64,000 nucleotides of DNA, from contig CP110830.1 in NCBI GenBank assembly GCA_026239495.1, positions 1,488,001-1,552,000 on the forward strand, read 5' to 3'. Position 1 is the first letter of the stretch. Every line of letters begins with the position of its first letter. The DNA is from Spiroplasma phoeniceum (lineage in GTDB: Bacteria; Bacillota_I; Bacilli_A; Mycoplasmatales; Mycoplasmataceae). The translations under genes and the position numbers were made by a program. Below the pieces are notes generated by a model. It did no database searches. It was given only the letters and a program-made list of their open reading frames with translations, and was not told the DNA's origin. Shown in pieces: positions 32,791 to 43,339 of the stretch.

Positions 32791-33245
32791 AAATAGGTAT
32801 TGACCCACCGGGAACTGGTACTACGGCTGTTGCTATTTTTGAAGATAATAAATTAATTGATAAATCTGAATATACAAATCGTGATTGAATTGCACAAACC
32901 GATATTATTTTAGATAAGTTAAAACAAGATGCAATTATTAATATAGAAGATTGTTTATATACATCTGCTAGTGCGAGTAAAGATAGAGATGATTTATTAA
33001 AACTTATAGGGGCAATTAAATATAAAACAGAAAAATTATTAAATATTAATTGAGTATCACCACGTCATACTAAATCAGTTGTTAAGAATATGGAAAATTT
33101 AAGTAAATATAATGATAGTTGTTTATGAGAATTTGATAAAGATACTAATTTAACCTATCAATATGGTAAAGGTTGATTTTATAATAATGAAAAAATAAGT
33201 AATCATTTACGAGATGCCATTATTATTGCTAATTATAAGGGTTAA
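32784..33245 (+). CDS. RuvC-like Holliday junction resolvase (phage type)
   Basis: 153 residues with RNase H-fold landmarks: LIKIGIDPPGTGTTAVAIFED (first catalytic Asp), IINIEDCLYTSASASKDRDD (Glu), WVSPRHTKSVV and LRDAIIIANYKG (C-terminal Asp). Starts with TTG at 32784, overlapping the recT frame; GAGGAATG is the likely ribosome-binding site. The pairing of recT and a RuvC-type resolvase is typical of temperate phage early regions and suits replication by recombination. Confidence 0.75.
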
Positions 33246-33249
33246 TATT

Positions 33250-33426
33250 ATGAAACATTCATTTAATCAAAAAACAGGAAAATATTATTCTAAATTAATT
33301 CGTAATGTTAATATTTACTTAAATGAAAATGAAGAAAAAGTTTGAAATGAATTTAATGACTTTACTTATTCGCAACGAATTGAACATCTTATTAATTTTT
33401 ATATAAAACACAATAAAGAAAAATAA
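33250..33426 (+). CDS. Small phage-region protein, ribbon-helix-helix-like length
   Basis: 58 residues: MKHSFNQKTGKYYSKLIRNV, then IYLNENEEKVWNEFNDFTYSQRIEHLINFYIK. The order strand (NVNIYL), helix (NEEKVWNEF), helix (SQRIEHLINFYI) looks like a ribbon-helix-helix DNA-binding fold, so it may be a repressor; inference only. Last gene of the plus-strand phage operon, four bases after the resolvase. Confidence 0.5.
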
Positions 33427-33453
33427 AAAATAACCTTAATTGGTTATTTTTTT
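33425..33453. terminator. Bidirectional terminator between convergent phage operons
   Basis: AAAATAACC TTAATT GGTTATTTTTTT; A-run on one side and T-run on the other, placed exactly where the plus-strand early and minus-strand late operons meet. Confidence 0.7.
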
Positions 33454-33745
33454 AAATACTATTTGTTAGTTGTCTAATATCGTCTTTTTGTTGTTGTTTT
33501 TTGTCATTTACTTTAACTTGTTTTTTAACATTTTTAATTTGACCTGTTTTTAATGCTAATTCTGTTGCATAATCAGGTCCCCGTAAATGTTTTTCGTGGG
33601 CAATAACAGCAGTTCTTAATTCTCTAATTTCTGCTTTATATTTTTTAATTTTTTTAGCAGATAATCCTAGAATACCAAGACTACCCATTCCGCCTGCACC
33701 TGCTAATACAAGTAAAGCAATTACTATTTCATTGCTAATTTCCAT
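33452..33745 (-). CDS. Holin-like small membrane protein
   Basis: 97 residues: short N-terminus, one Gly/Ala-rich transmembrane segment (IVIALLVLAGAGGMGSLGILGL), then a highly charged, Lys/Gln-rich cytoplasmic tail ending KKQQQKDDIRQLTNSI. Size and layout fit a class III-type holin or other small phage membrane protein, at the end of the late operon where lysis or release genes usually lie. Start taken as ATG 33745; an upstream in-frame extension to 33850 is open but lacks a clear ribosome-binding site. Confidence 0.5.
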   Translation of the reverse strand: MEISNEIVIALLVLAGAGGMGSLGILGLSAKKIKKYKAEIRELRTAVIAHEKHLRGPDYATELALKTGQIKNVKKQVKVNDKKQQQKDDIRQLTNSI

Positions 33746-33863
33746 TTTAATATTTCTTTTCTTGTCCTTACTCAAACAGTGACCATCTATTCTTTCAAAA
33801 CAAAATAATTTATAAATTAAACTATATAGCCACCCAAAAATATCAACCACCCCTATATATAGT

Positions 33864-34112
33864 CTATTTTAAATTTAATTCTTTGTTATTTTCTTCTGTT
33901 ATACCATCTAATTTGTTTCATGCTTTTGCTATTCTTGGTTGAATAACACGCGGATTAATACGGCAATCTAAACAATGTCTTAAATGGTCTTTTTTTCATT
34001 TTGATTTATCAATTCAAATAATAATTAAAGAAATTATTAAAGTAATTAAAGGTAATATTGTAAATACTAATCCCATTTTAGATATTTTTAATCGTGGGAT
34101 ATCAATTTTCAT
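33864..34112 (-). CDS. Small phage membrane protein
   Basis: 82 residues. N-terminal transmembrane segment MKIDIPRLKISKMGLVFTI... LITLIISLIIIWI, then WKKDHLRHCLDCRINPRVI with a C-x2-C pair, and a Glu/Asn-rich tail. Overlaps the preceding gene by 25 bases. Unknown function; structural or release role possible. Confidence 0.5.
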
Positions 34113-34444
34113 ATCAACTTTGGTTTACTACTAGCAACAAATATACCTTGAATTCCGTGTGTAAATAAAGGTGTTAATAAAATAGCAATTCCATTACCTC
34201 AATATTGACCATAATTATATCAATTAATATTATCTTTTGTTGCATTAATCATCCCATATTCTAATCAACAATTTAATGCTAAAAATATCAATGTATAAAA
34301 ACTAACTACTCAACTACGAATTTTATATTTTCTTTCTCATTCTCTAATATCTTTATGAGTTCAATTATAAGTCGGAATAGGGTCTTTTTTAAATCAATTT
34401 CAAGGTAAGGCACCCTTTAATCAAGTTGTTTTATCTTGTTTCAT
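34088..34444 (-). CDS. Small phage membrane protein with two to three TM segments
   Basis: 118 residues, six TGA Trp: MKQDKTTWLKGALPWNWFKK, YKIRSWVVSFYTLIFLALNCWLEY (membrane), WGNGIAILLTPLFTHGIQGIFVA (membrane). Ribosome-binding site AAAGGAGTTTTAATTA precedes ATG. Not recognised. Member of the minus-strand late operon. Confidence 0.5.
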
Positions 34445-34460
34445 TAATTAAAACTCCTTT

Positions 34461-35770
34461 CTAACTTACTTTTTTTCTTTCAATAATTAATGTTTGCATT
34501 TCATATTTAACTCCATTTTGATTTAATAAATTAATAATAGCATTTTGATAACCTTTTATTAAACTAATAGATATTGTAAAAATAGGTAAACCTGAAAATT
34601 GAAAGGTATTTCCAACTACTATATCATAATTTTTATCAAAGTTTTTTTCACTAAAAATTAATGAACTTTTATAAATAGTTTTATTTTCTTTTAAATACCC
34701 TAATTCAACTTTATATTTATATATTCCATTAGGAGTAATTGGTAAAATATATTGAGTATCATTAGGGACAAAATCGCTAGTATTAACAACTTCTCAATCA
34801 TTACCATCACTAATAGTTACATCACCACTTCCTAATAATGAATTACCATTAATAGTTTTAATATTTGTTCCACTTACTAATTTATCTTGTTTATTAACTA
34901 AAAAATTATCAATCGTATTTGCATCACAATAATATTTACTTAATAAATCTTTTGCTGTTTTTACAATATATTTACCATCAACTTTTTCAATATAATCTTT
35001 ATTTAACTCACTATCTTTAATGACATCTGATGAAACATCGGCACCTTGTTTTGATTTTCATACATTATTTTCATAATAAATACTATCATTATCAAGCGAA
35101 ACTATTAATTTGATATATTCGTTATAATCAATTTTAGAAAAATCATTAATAGTTGGATAAGAAATATTAATACTATTATCAGTTTGTAATCGTTCTTTTA
35201 ATCAAAATAATAATGTTGGATAAAAAGTTTTTTTTACCAATATGTTTATATTCTTCTTCTCATGAATGAACATAATTATCTATACTATAATTATAAGGTC
35301 TAGATACTGTTTTACTAGATATAATATCAATTATTTCACCTGCTAATTTTAAAGCATTTTTAACATCACGAGTAATATTTTCATTTGCCTCAGGGTCATT
35401 AGTTTGGGAATATGCTACACCACCTTGCGAAAATGATGCACTACCAGTTAAATCATTAACTCCTTTTGGTAAATATCAATTCATAACTGTTAATAAACAA
35501 GCAGATTGAATATAACTTAATCATTTATCATATTCAATTAAACCAGTATTATCTTTTTTTTACTCAGGGAAATAAATCTTTTTTATTAATCTTATCGGAA
35601 ATTGTTCCACCTGATAATCTATCCATTCATAAACTAGTTTTTAAAATAGCATTATAAATTAAATTATCATTATAAGCAGATTGTTTTCTATCATTAATAG
35701 GTTGTCAAAGTTTACTTTCTTTAACATCTTCAACTGTTATAAATAACAAATTACTTAAATTATTTTCCAT
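34461..35770 (-). pseudogene. Phage tail-fibre-like protein, two frameshifts
   Basis: Joined over two homopolymer frameshifts (near 35553 and 35228) this gives about 436 residues. N-terminal part: MENNLSNLLFITVEDVKESK ... NDLTGSASFSQGGVAYSQ, typical of phage head-tail or baseplate proteins; C-terminal part has IKTINGNSLLGSGDVTIS, the SLLGSG signature found in tail fibres and other receptor-binding phage proteins. The frame breaks lie in runs of 8 A/T, so they are either decay or sequence error. Overlaps the next gene start by 11 bases. Confidence 0.65.
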
Positions 35771-37646
35771 ATAAAACACCTCTTAATTGATTACGATATT
35801 TATTTTTTAAATTAATTGGCTTATAAATATTAACTCTTGCTTTTGCTTTCTTAATTTTTTTAATAGTTTGATTAGTTTTATAAAACATATTTTTAACTGG
35901 TGTTTTATATAAATTCTTAATATTTTTAACATCACTTTTTCGCTCTCGATACCATTTTTTATTATTAATTTCACTAGCAAAATTAAAATTAAAATGTCCA
36001 ATCTTTAAATTATTAATAAACTTTTTAATTTGTTGTAATTTTTGAACTGTTGGTAATGTTAATTTAATATTTCCTTTTGGGTATTTTTCTTTTAATGCTT
36101 GTGGTAATCGTTTTTTAATATAATTTCTTAAATGACTAGGTAATCATTTTCTTAATCAATAAAGCCAAAATAAAGTCCCTGCATTATATACAGCATTACT
36201 TAATAATTTTCAAATTTCAACTGGAACACTAGGATAAACATAAGGTCTATAAAATTTCGGATGCTTTGGTGTTTTTGTATATATTAAAATAGTTAAATTA
36301 CCTGTTAAAGTTAATTTATTAGTTATATTAAACATTCCACTATCAAGTCAACTACTATTTAAAGGTTGTCAATTAGTATTTAGATAATTTTCATTTTTAA
36401 ATTGTTCTCTATTTTTAATATTATTATCTTTTTCTAATTGACTTAATATTTGTTGTATTTCTTTTTTATGACCTTTTTTTAATTAAATAGACTTCTTGCG
36501 ATACCTGGTTTTATTATTAAAATATTATTATAAAATATAATTTATGAGGATATTAAATTATGAAATTTGATGAATTTAAAAATATTAATGATAAAGAATG
36601 ATTAAGATTAACAGGAATAAAACAAGATATTTTTAATAAAATGTTAGATATTTTACAAGTAGCTGAAATAGAAAAATTTAAAAAAGGTGGCAAAGCTAAT
36701 AAATTATCACTAGAAAATCGATTATTGATGACTTTATCGTATTGACGATAATATCGAACTTATTTTCATCTTGGAAAAAATTTCGGAATTAGTGAAGCTA
36801 ATTGTTATCGCAATATCAAGTGAATTGAAGATATTTTAATTAAACACCCTGATTTTCAGCAAGTTGCTGGTAAAAAAGCACTAATAAATGATTATTTTAA
36901 TGATAAAACTATTATTATTGATGCTACCGAAACCCCAATCCAACGCCCAAAAAAAGACAAAAACAATCTTATTCTGGTAAAAAGAAAAAACACACTATTA
37001 AAACACAAGTAATTATCGAACAAGAAACCAAAAAAATTATTGCAACAAGTTTTTCACTTGGTAAAAAACACGATTATGCTTTATTTAAAGAATCAAAAAT
37101 CGCAATTTTAAAAAATACCAAATTAATAGTTGATAGTGGTTATCAAGGAATACAAAAATTCACAATAATGTTATAATGCCCACAAAGAAAACTAAGAAAA
37201 AACATTTAAATAAAGAACAAAAACAACATAATAGACTAGTTTCAAAAATAAGAATTATTATTGAAAATATTTTTGCTATTCTTAAAAAATTTAAAATTAT
37301 TACAGAAAAATATAGAAATCGTAGAAAACGATTTAGTTTAAGATTTAATTTAATTGCTTCAATTTATAATTTACAATTATTATAGTTATCATAAAAAATT
37401 TATTTAAAATTAACGAATTTGAATAATAAAATAATTTTTCGTTGTGGCAAAATATTAAATTTTTAAATAAAAGACATAATTAATTAAAATTATAATTTTA
37501 TATTAACCCCTTTTTACAAATATTTGAAATTATTTTAATGGGTTATGCAAGAAGTCTAATAAAGCGATACCTAAAAAATAACATAAAATAAAAATTAATG
37601 TTTTTAATCATCATTTTTTAAAAAATATCAAAATTTTCTTTTTCAT
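35760..37646 (-). pseudogene. Phage membrane-anchored protein gene interrupted by IS
   Basis: 5' part: MKKKILIFFKKWWLKTLIFILCYFLGIAL, a basic N-terminus and one membrane segment. 3' part after the IS: HKKEIQQILSQLEKDNNIKNREQFK, NITNKLTLTGNLTILIYTKTPK, FWLYWLRKWLPSHLRN and a very basic C-terminus (KTNQTIKKIKKAKARVNIYK). The join also needs one frame change at a seven-T run. AAT flanks the IS. The basic tail suggests nucleic-acid or virion contact. Not recognised. Confidence 0.5.
36489..37557 (+). mobile_element. IS5-family type A element, transposase has nonsense codon
   Basis: AAT duplicated (36486-36488, 37558-37560). Transposase 36560-37385 carries Glu64 to TAA (36749-36751), as in the copy at 17497, and one A is missing near 37156. 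Confidence 0.92.
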
Positions 37647-37655
37647 ATTTGCCGC

Positions 37656-37940
37656 CTAAATTATTCCTTTGATTTTTTCGTCAATTTGTAATATTTTTCA
37701 TCCATCTGATGATAAATCTAAAACATCGTTAATTTTGTAATTTTGCATATATGAAGCAATAACATATAATTTATCTTTAAATAAATTTAATTACATTTTT
37801 GGTCCTTCTAAACATTTCAAATCATAATGATTTTTATGATGTGAAATACGACAATTAACAGGTTGACAATTAACTCAATCAAATTATGTTGTTATTTCAT
37901 TTCAAGTTTTATTAATATACAAACTTTTATATTCTGTCAT
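37656..37940 (-). pseudogene. Phage protein homologous to 41728-42012, two stops
   Basis: 94-codon frame with TAA twice. MTEYKSLYINKTWNEITT, FDWVNCQPVNCRISHHKNHYD, YKINDVLDLSSDGWKILQIDE. The intact relative on the right side has Ser (TCA) where this copy has TAA. The Cys/His content (NCQPVNCRISHHKNH) resembles an HNH- or zinc-type motif and may bind DNA. Confidence 0.6.
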
Positions 37941-37954
37941 TATATCCATACTAC

Positions 37955-38071
37955 CTAATTCTTTTTGCCTAATACCCAATCCTCATCTGTAATTTCATCT
38001 TTTGATACTGGATAAGCACGTAGCATTAATTCTTGTAATTTACTTTCAATTTTTTTATTTCATTTTTTCAT
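37955..38071 (-). CDS. Very small phage protein, first gene of the late operon
   Basis: 38 residues: MKKWNKKIESKLQELMLRAY then DEITDEDWVLGKKN. GAAAGGAAAA upstream. Followed by the homolog of 41728 after 14 bases. Unknown. Confidence 0.4.
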
Positions 38072-38137
38072 CAAATATTTTCCTTTCTGTAAAAAAACAT
38101 AATATTTCTTTATTTGTTAATATTTTGATATTTAGTA

Positions 38138-38715
38138 AATAATTTATTTTAGTATTTAATTACTTCGCCGCCCGCTTCACTTTGGGCGCGATCGTGGGCG
38201 CGGATAGTATATTTTGATGGAGTTTACCCCCATACGGAAATAAACAAAAAAACAGTTTACCCAGTTATTAATTACGCTTCATCCACCCATAGACAACTTT
38301 ATATAAAGAAAGTAACATTTTGGAATTACAACCCTCTTATTTTTTAGCTTCCGATATTGTTTTTTTTCGGCTTAACAACACTCTTTTTGTGAAAACAAGC
38401 CAAAAAAAACATGCTCTGACATTTCGCAAGTGACTAATATTGCCGAGAATTAAAAAAATAAATAGGGGACTAAATCGAATCGCTTTCACACTTTCTTTAA
38501 GGTTTCGTGCCATAGATGAGTTATCCGTCTTTAAGCATAAAAATATTAAGTTTTAGATTGCATTATTCATCAGATAGTACCTTTATTAAAAATGATATTA
38601 TTAGTTGTTAAAAAAAATATAATAAATAACAGAAAGGAAATTATAAAAATTAACTAATTTTTATGGAAAATAGGTTAATTTTAATTTTAAAGATACTATC
38701 TGATGAATAATGCAA
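38138..38715. repeat. Non-coding inverted arm (left), end of phage relic
   Basis: About 570 bp without a gene, matched in inverted orientation by 41081-41650 (blocks recognisable throughout, e.g. GACATTTCGCAAGTGACTAA at 38419-38438 and its complement near 41351). Contains the AGTGAAGCGGGCGGCG tract (inverted, about 38161-38178) leading into the late operon. Its outer end holds an inverted pair GCATTATTCATCAGATAGTA (38560-38579) and its complement (38694-38713). Probably the upstream control region and boundary of the phage. Confidence 0.65.
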
Positions 38716-38717
38716 AT

Positions 38718-38740
38718 AAAAAAATCGCTCTAATAAGCGA
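38718..38740 (-). terminator. Candidate terminator downstream of the 680-aa gene
   Basis: AATCGCT CTAATA AGCGATT with an A-run on one side that reads as T on the minus strand; it lies about 95 bases after the minus-strand stop at 38836. Confidence 0.6.
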
Positions 38741-38835
38741 TTACTTTAATTTGTATTTAATTAATTTAATTTATATTTTTTTAAAACCTAAGCCCCTTTC
38801 CGACTACCCACATTTTTATATTTTATACATAAATT

Positions 38836-40878
38836 TTAAATATAATTAATATTAAAACGGAAAGTAATTGCTTGAAGATGAGCTGGAACATTTTCTTTTG
38901 CTTTTAATTCTAACTTAATATCAAGAACAGTTAAATTACTATATCTTTCTTCACTGCTAATTTGCAATGCATAAAATCAATCACTAAAAGTAGCGGCACT
39001 ATTATGATAATTATTTAAAGGTGTAAATGTGATAATATCTTCTGCAATTCCATTAGTATAATCTATTTGTGATACATTATCACTAATGTTTAAATTGTTT
39101 CCTGCCATTTGACTAATATTTTGTATAAATTCCCATGTACGATTAACAATTTGTTTTTGTAGTATTGCTTTAAATGAAGTTACATCATGTGGAATATTTC
39201 TAACATCAATATCAATGTAATTTAATGGTTTTTGTGCTCAATATAAATTAGCACTTCAATATTTTGTAAATAAAATATTTCGTTTTTGTTTATCACTAAT
39301 TAAATAGGCATCATGACCACCAGGATTAACTAAATTAGTAATTGAATGTAATGATGGTTGATCAATTATTACATAGTTTGTTTTTGCCACTTTATTATTA
39401 TTAAAACTAATTGCTAAATCACCATTTTCTTGAATCGTTCTTTTAACAACGGTATAATCTGCTTTTTCAATTATTCCATATGATTGAAATGGTAAAATAT
39501 TTCAATCATAAAATCATTTATATTTTGAACTATTAGGGTTACTCAAAACATCTTCTTGTAATTTTCTAATTGCTGTTGCTAATGAATATTTTCCATTTAA
39601 AAAATCTTTAATTTGCTCTCCCAATCGATTTGCAATCACATTTTGAATTGTTTCACCTTGCGGTAAAAACATAAAGTAAAATTGCTCTGGCTGGCTAACA
39701 TTTAAACGTTTTGGTTGAATATGTTCATATCAAAATTGTCATTCGGTTGGTACAAGTTCTTTTGGTAAGACTAAACCACGATTTTGTGATGTTTCTAAAA
39801 TATTAATTAAAAAAATTAATAACTGTGGAATATATTTACCATTAATTTGAGTCTCTTTTTTTGCAAAACTTTGCCCTGAATCACCCTTTTTATCTGCTGA
39901 CTGAATCACTCGATTAATATCAAGCATGTAATGCATACTATCAATAGCATTTCCTGAAAACATTTGATCATTTTTATTAACACTTGAAATAGCAAAATTA
40001 CTATATGGATTATAATCACCAATAAATTCTTTATCACTTCCTTTATTTTCTGCATAAAAAGCAGCAAAACATTCTTTATAGGCAGCATAAACTTGACCTG
40101 CTAACGCCAAACTATCATTAGTGCCACTAATCATAATATTATTAGCTTGTCCACCTAGAACATTTGTTTGTTTTTCTCAAACTGTTGGCTTTAAATCATC
40201 TTTGTTTCTTGTTTCTCATAATTTAAAACTTAAAAAGTTTGATAAAAATCCTTCATTGCCAACAAATAGGGTTGGCATTCAAACCAGATTTTTTTGGATT
40301 ATGTCTTCGTATTTGATTTTTAAAAATAATAAATTTTTCATCAAATTAAATTGGTTTTGTTGCACATCAGCAAGACTTAACTGTTGTGTCCCTCGTGAAT
40401 CAGTATAAATATCTAAAATTTGAATTTGCTTAGGATATTTATATTTATTCTTAAAAAAGATATTGTTTGTAATGTATAAACTAGGTGCTTTTTCAAAAAT
40501 TAAATTATAAGCATATTCTAATCTTAATGATCTCGCAAGAGCGCGAGTTTGTGCAACTTGCCCAGTATTAAGGTCAGGAGGGATTTCATAAGTTTTAAAA
40601 ACCGGAGTTGTTGTTGTATTATCGCGTAGTTTTGTTTTTGCAAAGTTAACTTCAAAATAACCCCCATCATTAACATCTAATAAGGGCCCATCAGTTTCAA
40701 TTCCACCATAATTTAAAATATTTGCTAAAAAGGACACCCCAAAATAAGCAGAGGGAAATAAAGCACAAAGATATAACACAGCACAAATTGCGGCAAGTCA
40801 CCCCTTTTTACGTGATACTACAGTAACATTCTTTGTTAAGTTATTAAGTTTATCTCAACTGCCTGGTTTTCTTGCCAT
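38836..40878 (-). CDS. Large membrane-anchored protein of unknown function
   Basis: 680 residues, intact with TGA as Trp. Basic N-terminus then one membrane segment (WLAAICAVLYLCALFPSAYFGVSFLANIL, about residues 27-55). The rest is a large, probably extracellular domain without repeats or cysteines of note: LARSLRLEYAYNLIFEKAPSLYI, FAAFYAENKGSDKEFIGDYN, PEQFYFMFLPQGETIQNVIANRL, YLISDKQKRNILFTKYWSAN, and a predicted beta-rich C-terminus (LTVLDIKLELKAKENVPAHLQ). AAAGGAGATTTCA before the ATG. Flanked by inverted phage ends yet undamaged, unlike every phage gene around it. I do not recognise the family; a cell-surface or virus-related function are both possible. Confidence 0.8.
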
Positions 40879-41080
40879 TGAAATCTCCTTTAGTAAGCTT
40901 AATAATAGACTTATTGAATGGGTTTATTATAACAAAATTAATATTAAATGCAAAGCAGCCTTTTTGAACAAAATTAACCTTTTTAATTGTTCTTTTTAAA
41001 TAGACGTCCTGTACCATGAACCGGCAAAAAACAATTCTTGTGAGATTGTTTTTTTATTTTTATATTAAAAAACATAAATT
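40879..41080. other. Upstream region of the 680-aa gene, with terminator
   Basis: AT-rich, holds the ribosome-binding site of the divergent gene and a hairpin AACAAT TCTTGTGAG ATTGTT plus seven T (41026-41055) reading on the plus strand. Confidence 0.5.
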
Positions 41081-41650
41081 TATTTGCATTATTCATCGGA
41101 TAGTATCTTTAAATTTATAATTTTTATCATAAAAACGGACGTTATTCTGTTTTCCCTAAACAAAATAAACGATATTTTTATAAATTTCCTTTTAAATAAA
41201 GATATTATCCAATGAATAATGCAGCCCCTAAAAATTAATATTTTTTGATGCTTAAAGATGGACATATAACCCATCTATGGCACTAAGCCTTAAAGAAAGT
41301 GTGAAAGCGATTGGATTTACTCTCCTATTTATTTAATTCTCGGCAATATTAGTCACTTGCGAAATGTCAGAGCGCTTGTTTTTTGCTTGTTTTCATAAAA
41401 AGAGTGATGTTAAACCAAAAAAACAATATTGGACACTAAAAAACAAGAGGGTTGGAACTCCAAAAGGTTATTTTCTTTATATAAAGTTGTCTAGGGATGG
41501 ATGAAGCGTAATTAATAAATGGGTAAATTTGTTTTACTTCCGTTAGGGGATAAGCTCTGTTTAAATATAGAATTTTAGTATCACCATCACTCACCCACAA
41601 AGTGAGGTGGATGGCGAATTAAGCTAATTAAATCAAAATACAAATATTCT
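41081..41650. repeat. Non-coding inverted arm (right), end of phage relic
   Basis: Inverted relative of 38138-38715. Begins with GCATTATTCATCGGATAGTA (41086-41105) and its degenerate complement ending at 41222, then the same blocks in opposite order, then a mutated form of the GC-rich tract (AAGTGAGGTGGATGGCG about 41600-41617) before the first right-hand phage gene. Confidence 0.65.
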
Positions 41651-41727
41651 TATTAAATATCAAAATATTAACCAACAAAGGGATTTTCTGTTTATTTAAA
41701 AAAACAAAAAGAAAGGAATAAAATATT

Positions 41728-42012
41728 ATGCAAAAATATAAAAGTAAATATATCAATAAAACTTGAAATGAAATAACAACATCATTTGATTGATTTAATT
41801 GTAAGCCCGTTGATTGTCGTATTTCGCACCATAAAAATCATTATGATTTACAATGTTTAAAATGAGCAAAAATGTATTTAAATTTATTTGAAGATAAATG
41901 AGATGTTATTAACTCATATATGCAACATTACAAAATTAACGATATTTTAGATTTGGCTTCCGATGTTTGAAAAATATTACAAATTGAGAAAAAAATAAAA
42001 CAAATAAATTAA
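41728..42012 (+). CDS. Phage early/late protein with Cys/His motif
   Basis: 94 residues, intact: MQKYKSKYINKTWNEITTSF, DWFNCKPVDCRISHHKNHYDLQCLKW, YKINDILDLASDVWKILQIEKKI. GAAAGGAATAAAATATT precedes ATG. The C-x4-C ... H-H-x3-H block could bind zinc or be a reduced HNH fold. Its damaged copy is at 37656-37940. First gene of the right-hand phage block. Confidence 0.6.
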
Positions 42013-42467
42013 AATATATTATTGCAATTGAACCCACCGTAAGTGGACAAGCCGGTATTATTATTTATAATGTTTTACAAAAGAAAATAATTAATAATAT
42101 TACTTTTAATTCTAAAAATGAAGATGAAGCAATAAATAATATCTATTTAATATTAAATGAATTTAAAAATAAAACTTGTTCTTATTTAAATAAAGTTCTT
42201 GTAATAATTGAATATTATCAACTTCATAAGGGATTAAAAATAACAAACCCACTATCTAATCCTAAATTTATTGGCGGTTTAAAGGTTTTATGTAACTATC
42301 TATTTAATTTAAAATATTTTTTACAATCGCCAGTTGCTAAGAAAAATTATATTTATAAAGGAAATATTAAAATGACAGAGCACGAATACGATGCATGAAA
42401 ACATTTACAATATTTTTTAACAAAAGGAATTGATAAAAATGGCACAAACAAAAAGCAATTTACCTAA
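42009..42467 (+). CDS. RuvC-like resolvase (second phage copy)
   Basis: Open from about 42009, but with no ATG; the start may be TTA/ATT or lie slightly upstream in the previous gene. Features: LKYIIAIEPTVSGQAGIIIYN (RNase H-type first strand, with Glu in place of the usual Asp), KVLVIIEYYQLHKGLK (Glu), and HEYDAWKHLQYF (C-terminal His/Asp). It differs strongly from the resolvase at 32784 but has the same fold pattern. Overlaps the next gene by 29 bases. Confidence 0.5.
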
Positions 42468-42843
42468 AAAATCAATAAATAATAAACCTAAAATAAAAAG
42501 TAAAAGAGTTAACAAATTAGAACTAACTGTTAGATTACATGAAAATCCGATTAAAACTAAAATTAAGGCACTGGTTGCTGGTGGTGTTGAAGTTGACGCT
42601 TGTTCGGCTAAATGTCAGTGAGAAGGATTAAATTACTCAACATTATCAATATACAACCCATATATTTTAAATGAGTTTTTGAAATTAAAAAAAGATGATG
42701 AGATAAAAATTAAAGGCTCAGTATTTAATCAGTTAAATATAAAAACTAAACGCTATTTTTTATCTTTTAGAGTAGATAGTTTTGAAATTATACAAAAAGC
42801 GATTAGAAAAAGAACAAATACAAATATCAAATATAAATATTAA
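42439..42843 (+). CDS. Phage single-strand-binding-like (OB-fold) protein, tentative
   Basis: 134 residues. Basic N-terminus (MAQTKSNLPKKSINNKPKIKSKR) then a beta-rich part: KLELTVRLHENPIKTKIKAL, YSTLSIYNPYILNEFLKL, KKDDEIKIKGSVFNQLNIKTK, RYFLSFRVDSFEII. The pattern of strands with an interior helix resembles an OB-fold single-strand DNA-binding protein, which would fit beside a resolvase, but there is no diagnostic motif. AAAAGGAATTGATAAAA precedes ATG. Confidence 0.5.
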
Positions 42844-42863
42844 AAAATAGGAGAAAAAAAACA

Positions 42864-43322
42864 ACGGCATTAAAAAATGTAAAATATGTTCTTATTGATG
42901 AAAATAATAAAACTATTAAAAATGAAGATGGTAGTTTAGATATTAAAACTGCTGAAATTATTTTAGAAAATACTGATGAAGTAGAAGAATTTAATGCAAG
43001 TAATTTAGAAAATAGTAATCAGCAAACCAACGAACTACAAACAAAAAATACTGAATTAACTTCACAAATTGAACAACAAACAATTCAATTAAAACAAATT
43101 GAAGTAATTGACTTTATTAATTCTTTAACTGATAATGAAGAATTTAAAAATTTTTTATTAAAGTCTTATGATATTAGTGATGATATTGAAATCATTAAAG
43201 CACAATTACAAAGTGTTTATGATGAATTAATTAAGGTACAAACAGTTAACACTGGTGGCGTACCAAAGTTAGAAAACAAAGAAAAAAATATTTTAGATAC
43301 AAATAATGTATTTAATAAATAG
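42864..43322 (+). pseudogene. Phage scaffold-like protein, start codon mutated to ACG
   Basis: 152-codon frame beginning ACG GCA TTA AAA after AGGAG and eight bases, exactly where ATG is expected; no other start is well placed. The product is acidic and coiled: LKNVKYVLIDENNKTIKNED, ASNLENSNQQTNELQTKNTELTSQIEQQT, VIDFINSLTDNEEFKNFLLKSYD, ending NNVFNK. Size, charge, coiled coil and position just before a capsid-like gene match phage head scaffolds. Otherwise intact. Confidence 0.55.
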
Positions 43323-43339
43323 AAAGAAAGAAGTAAATT

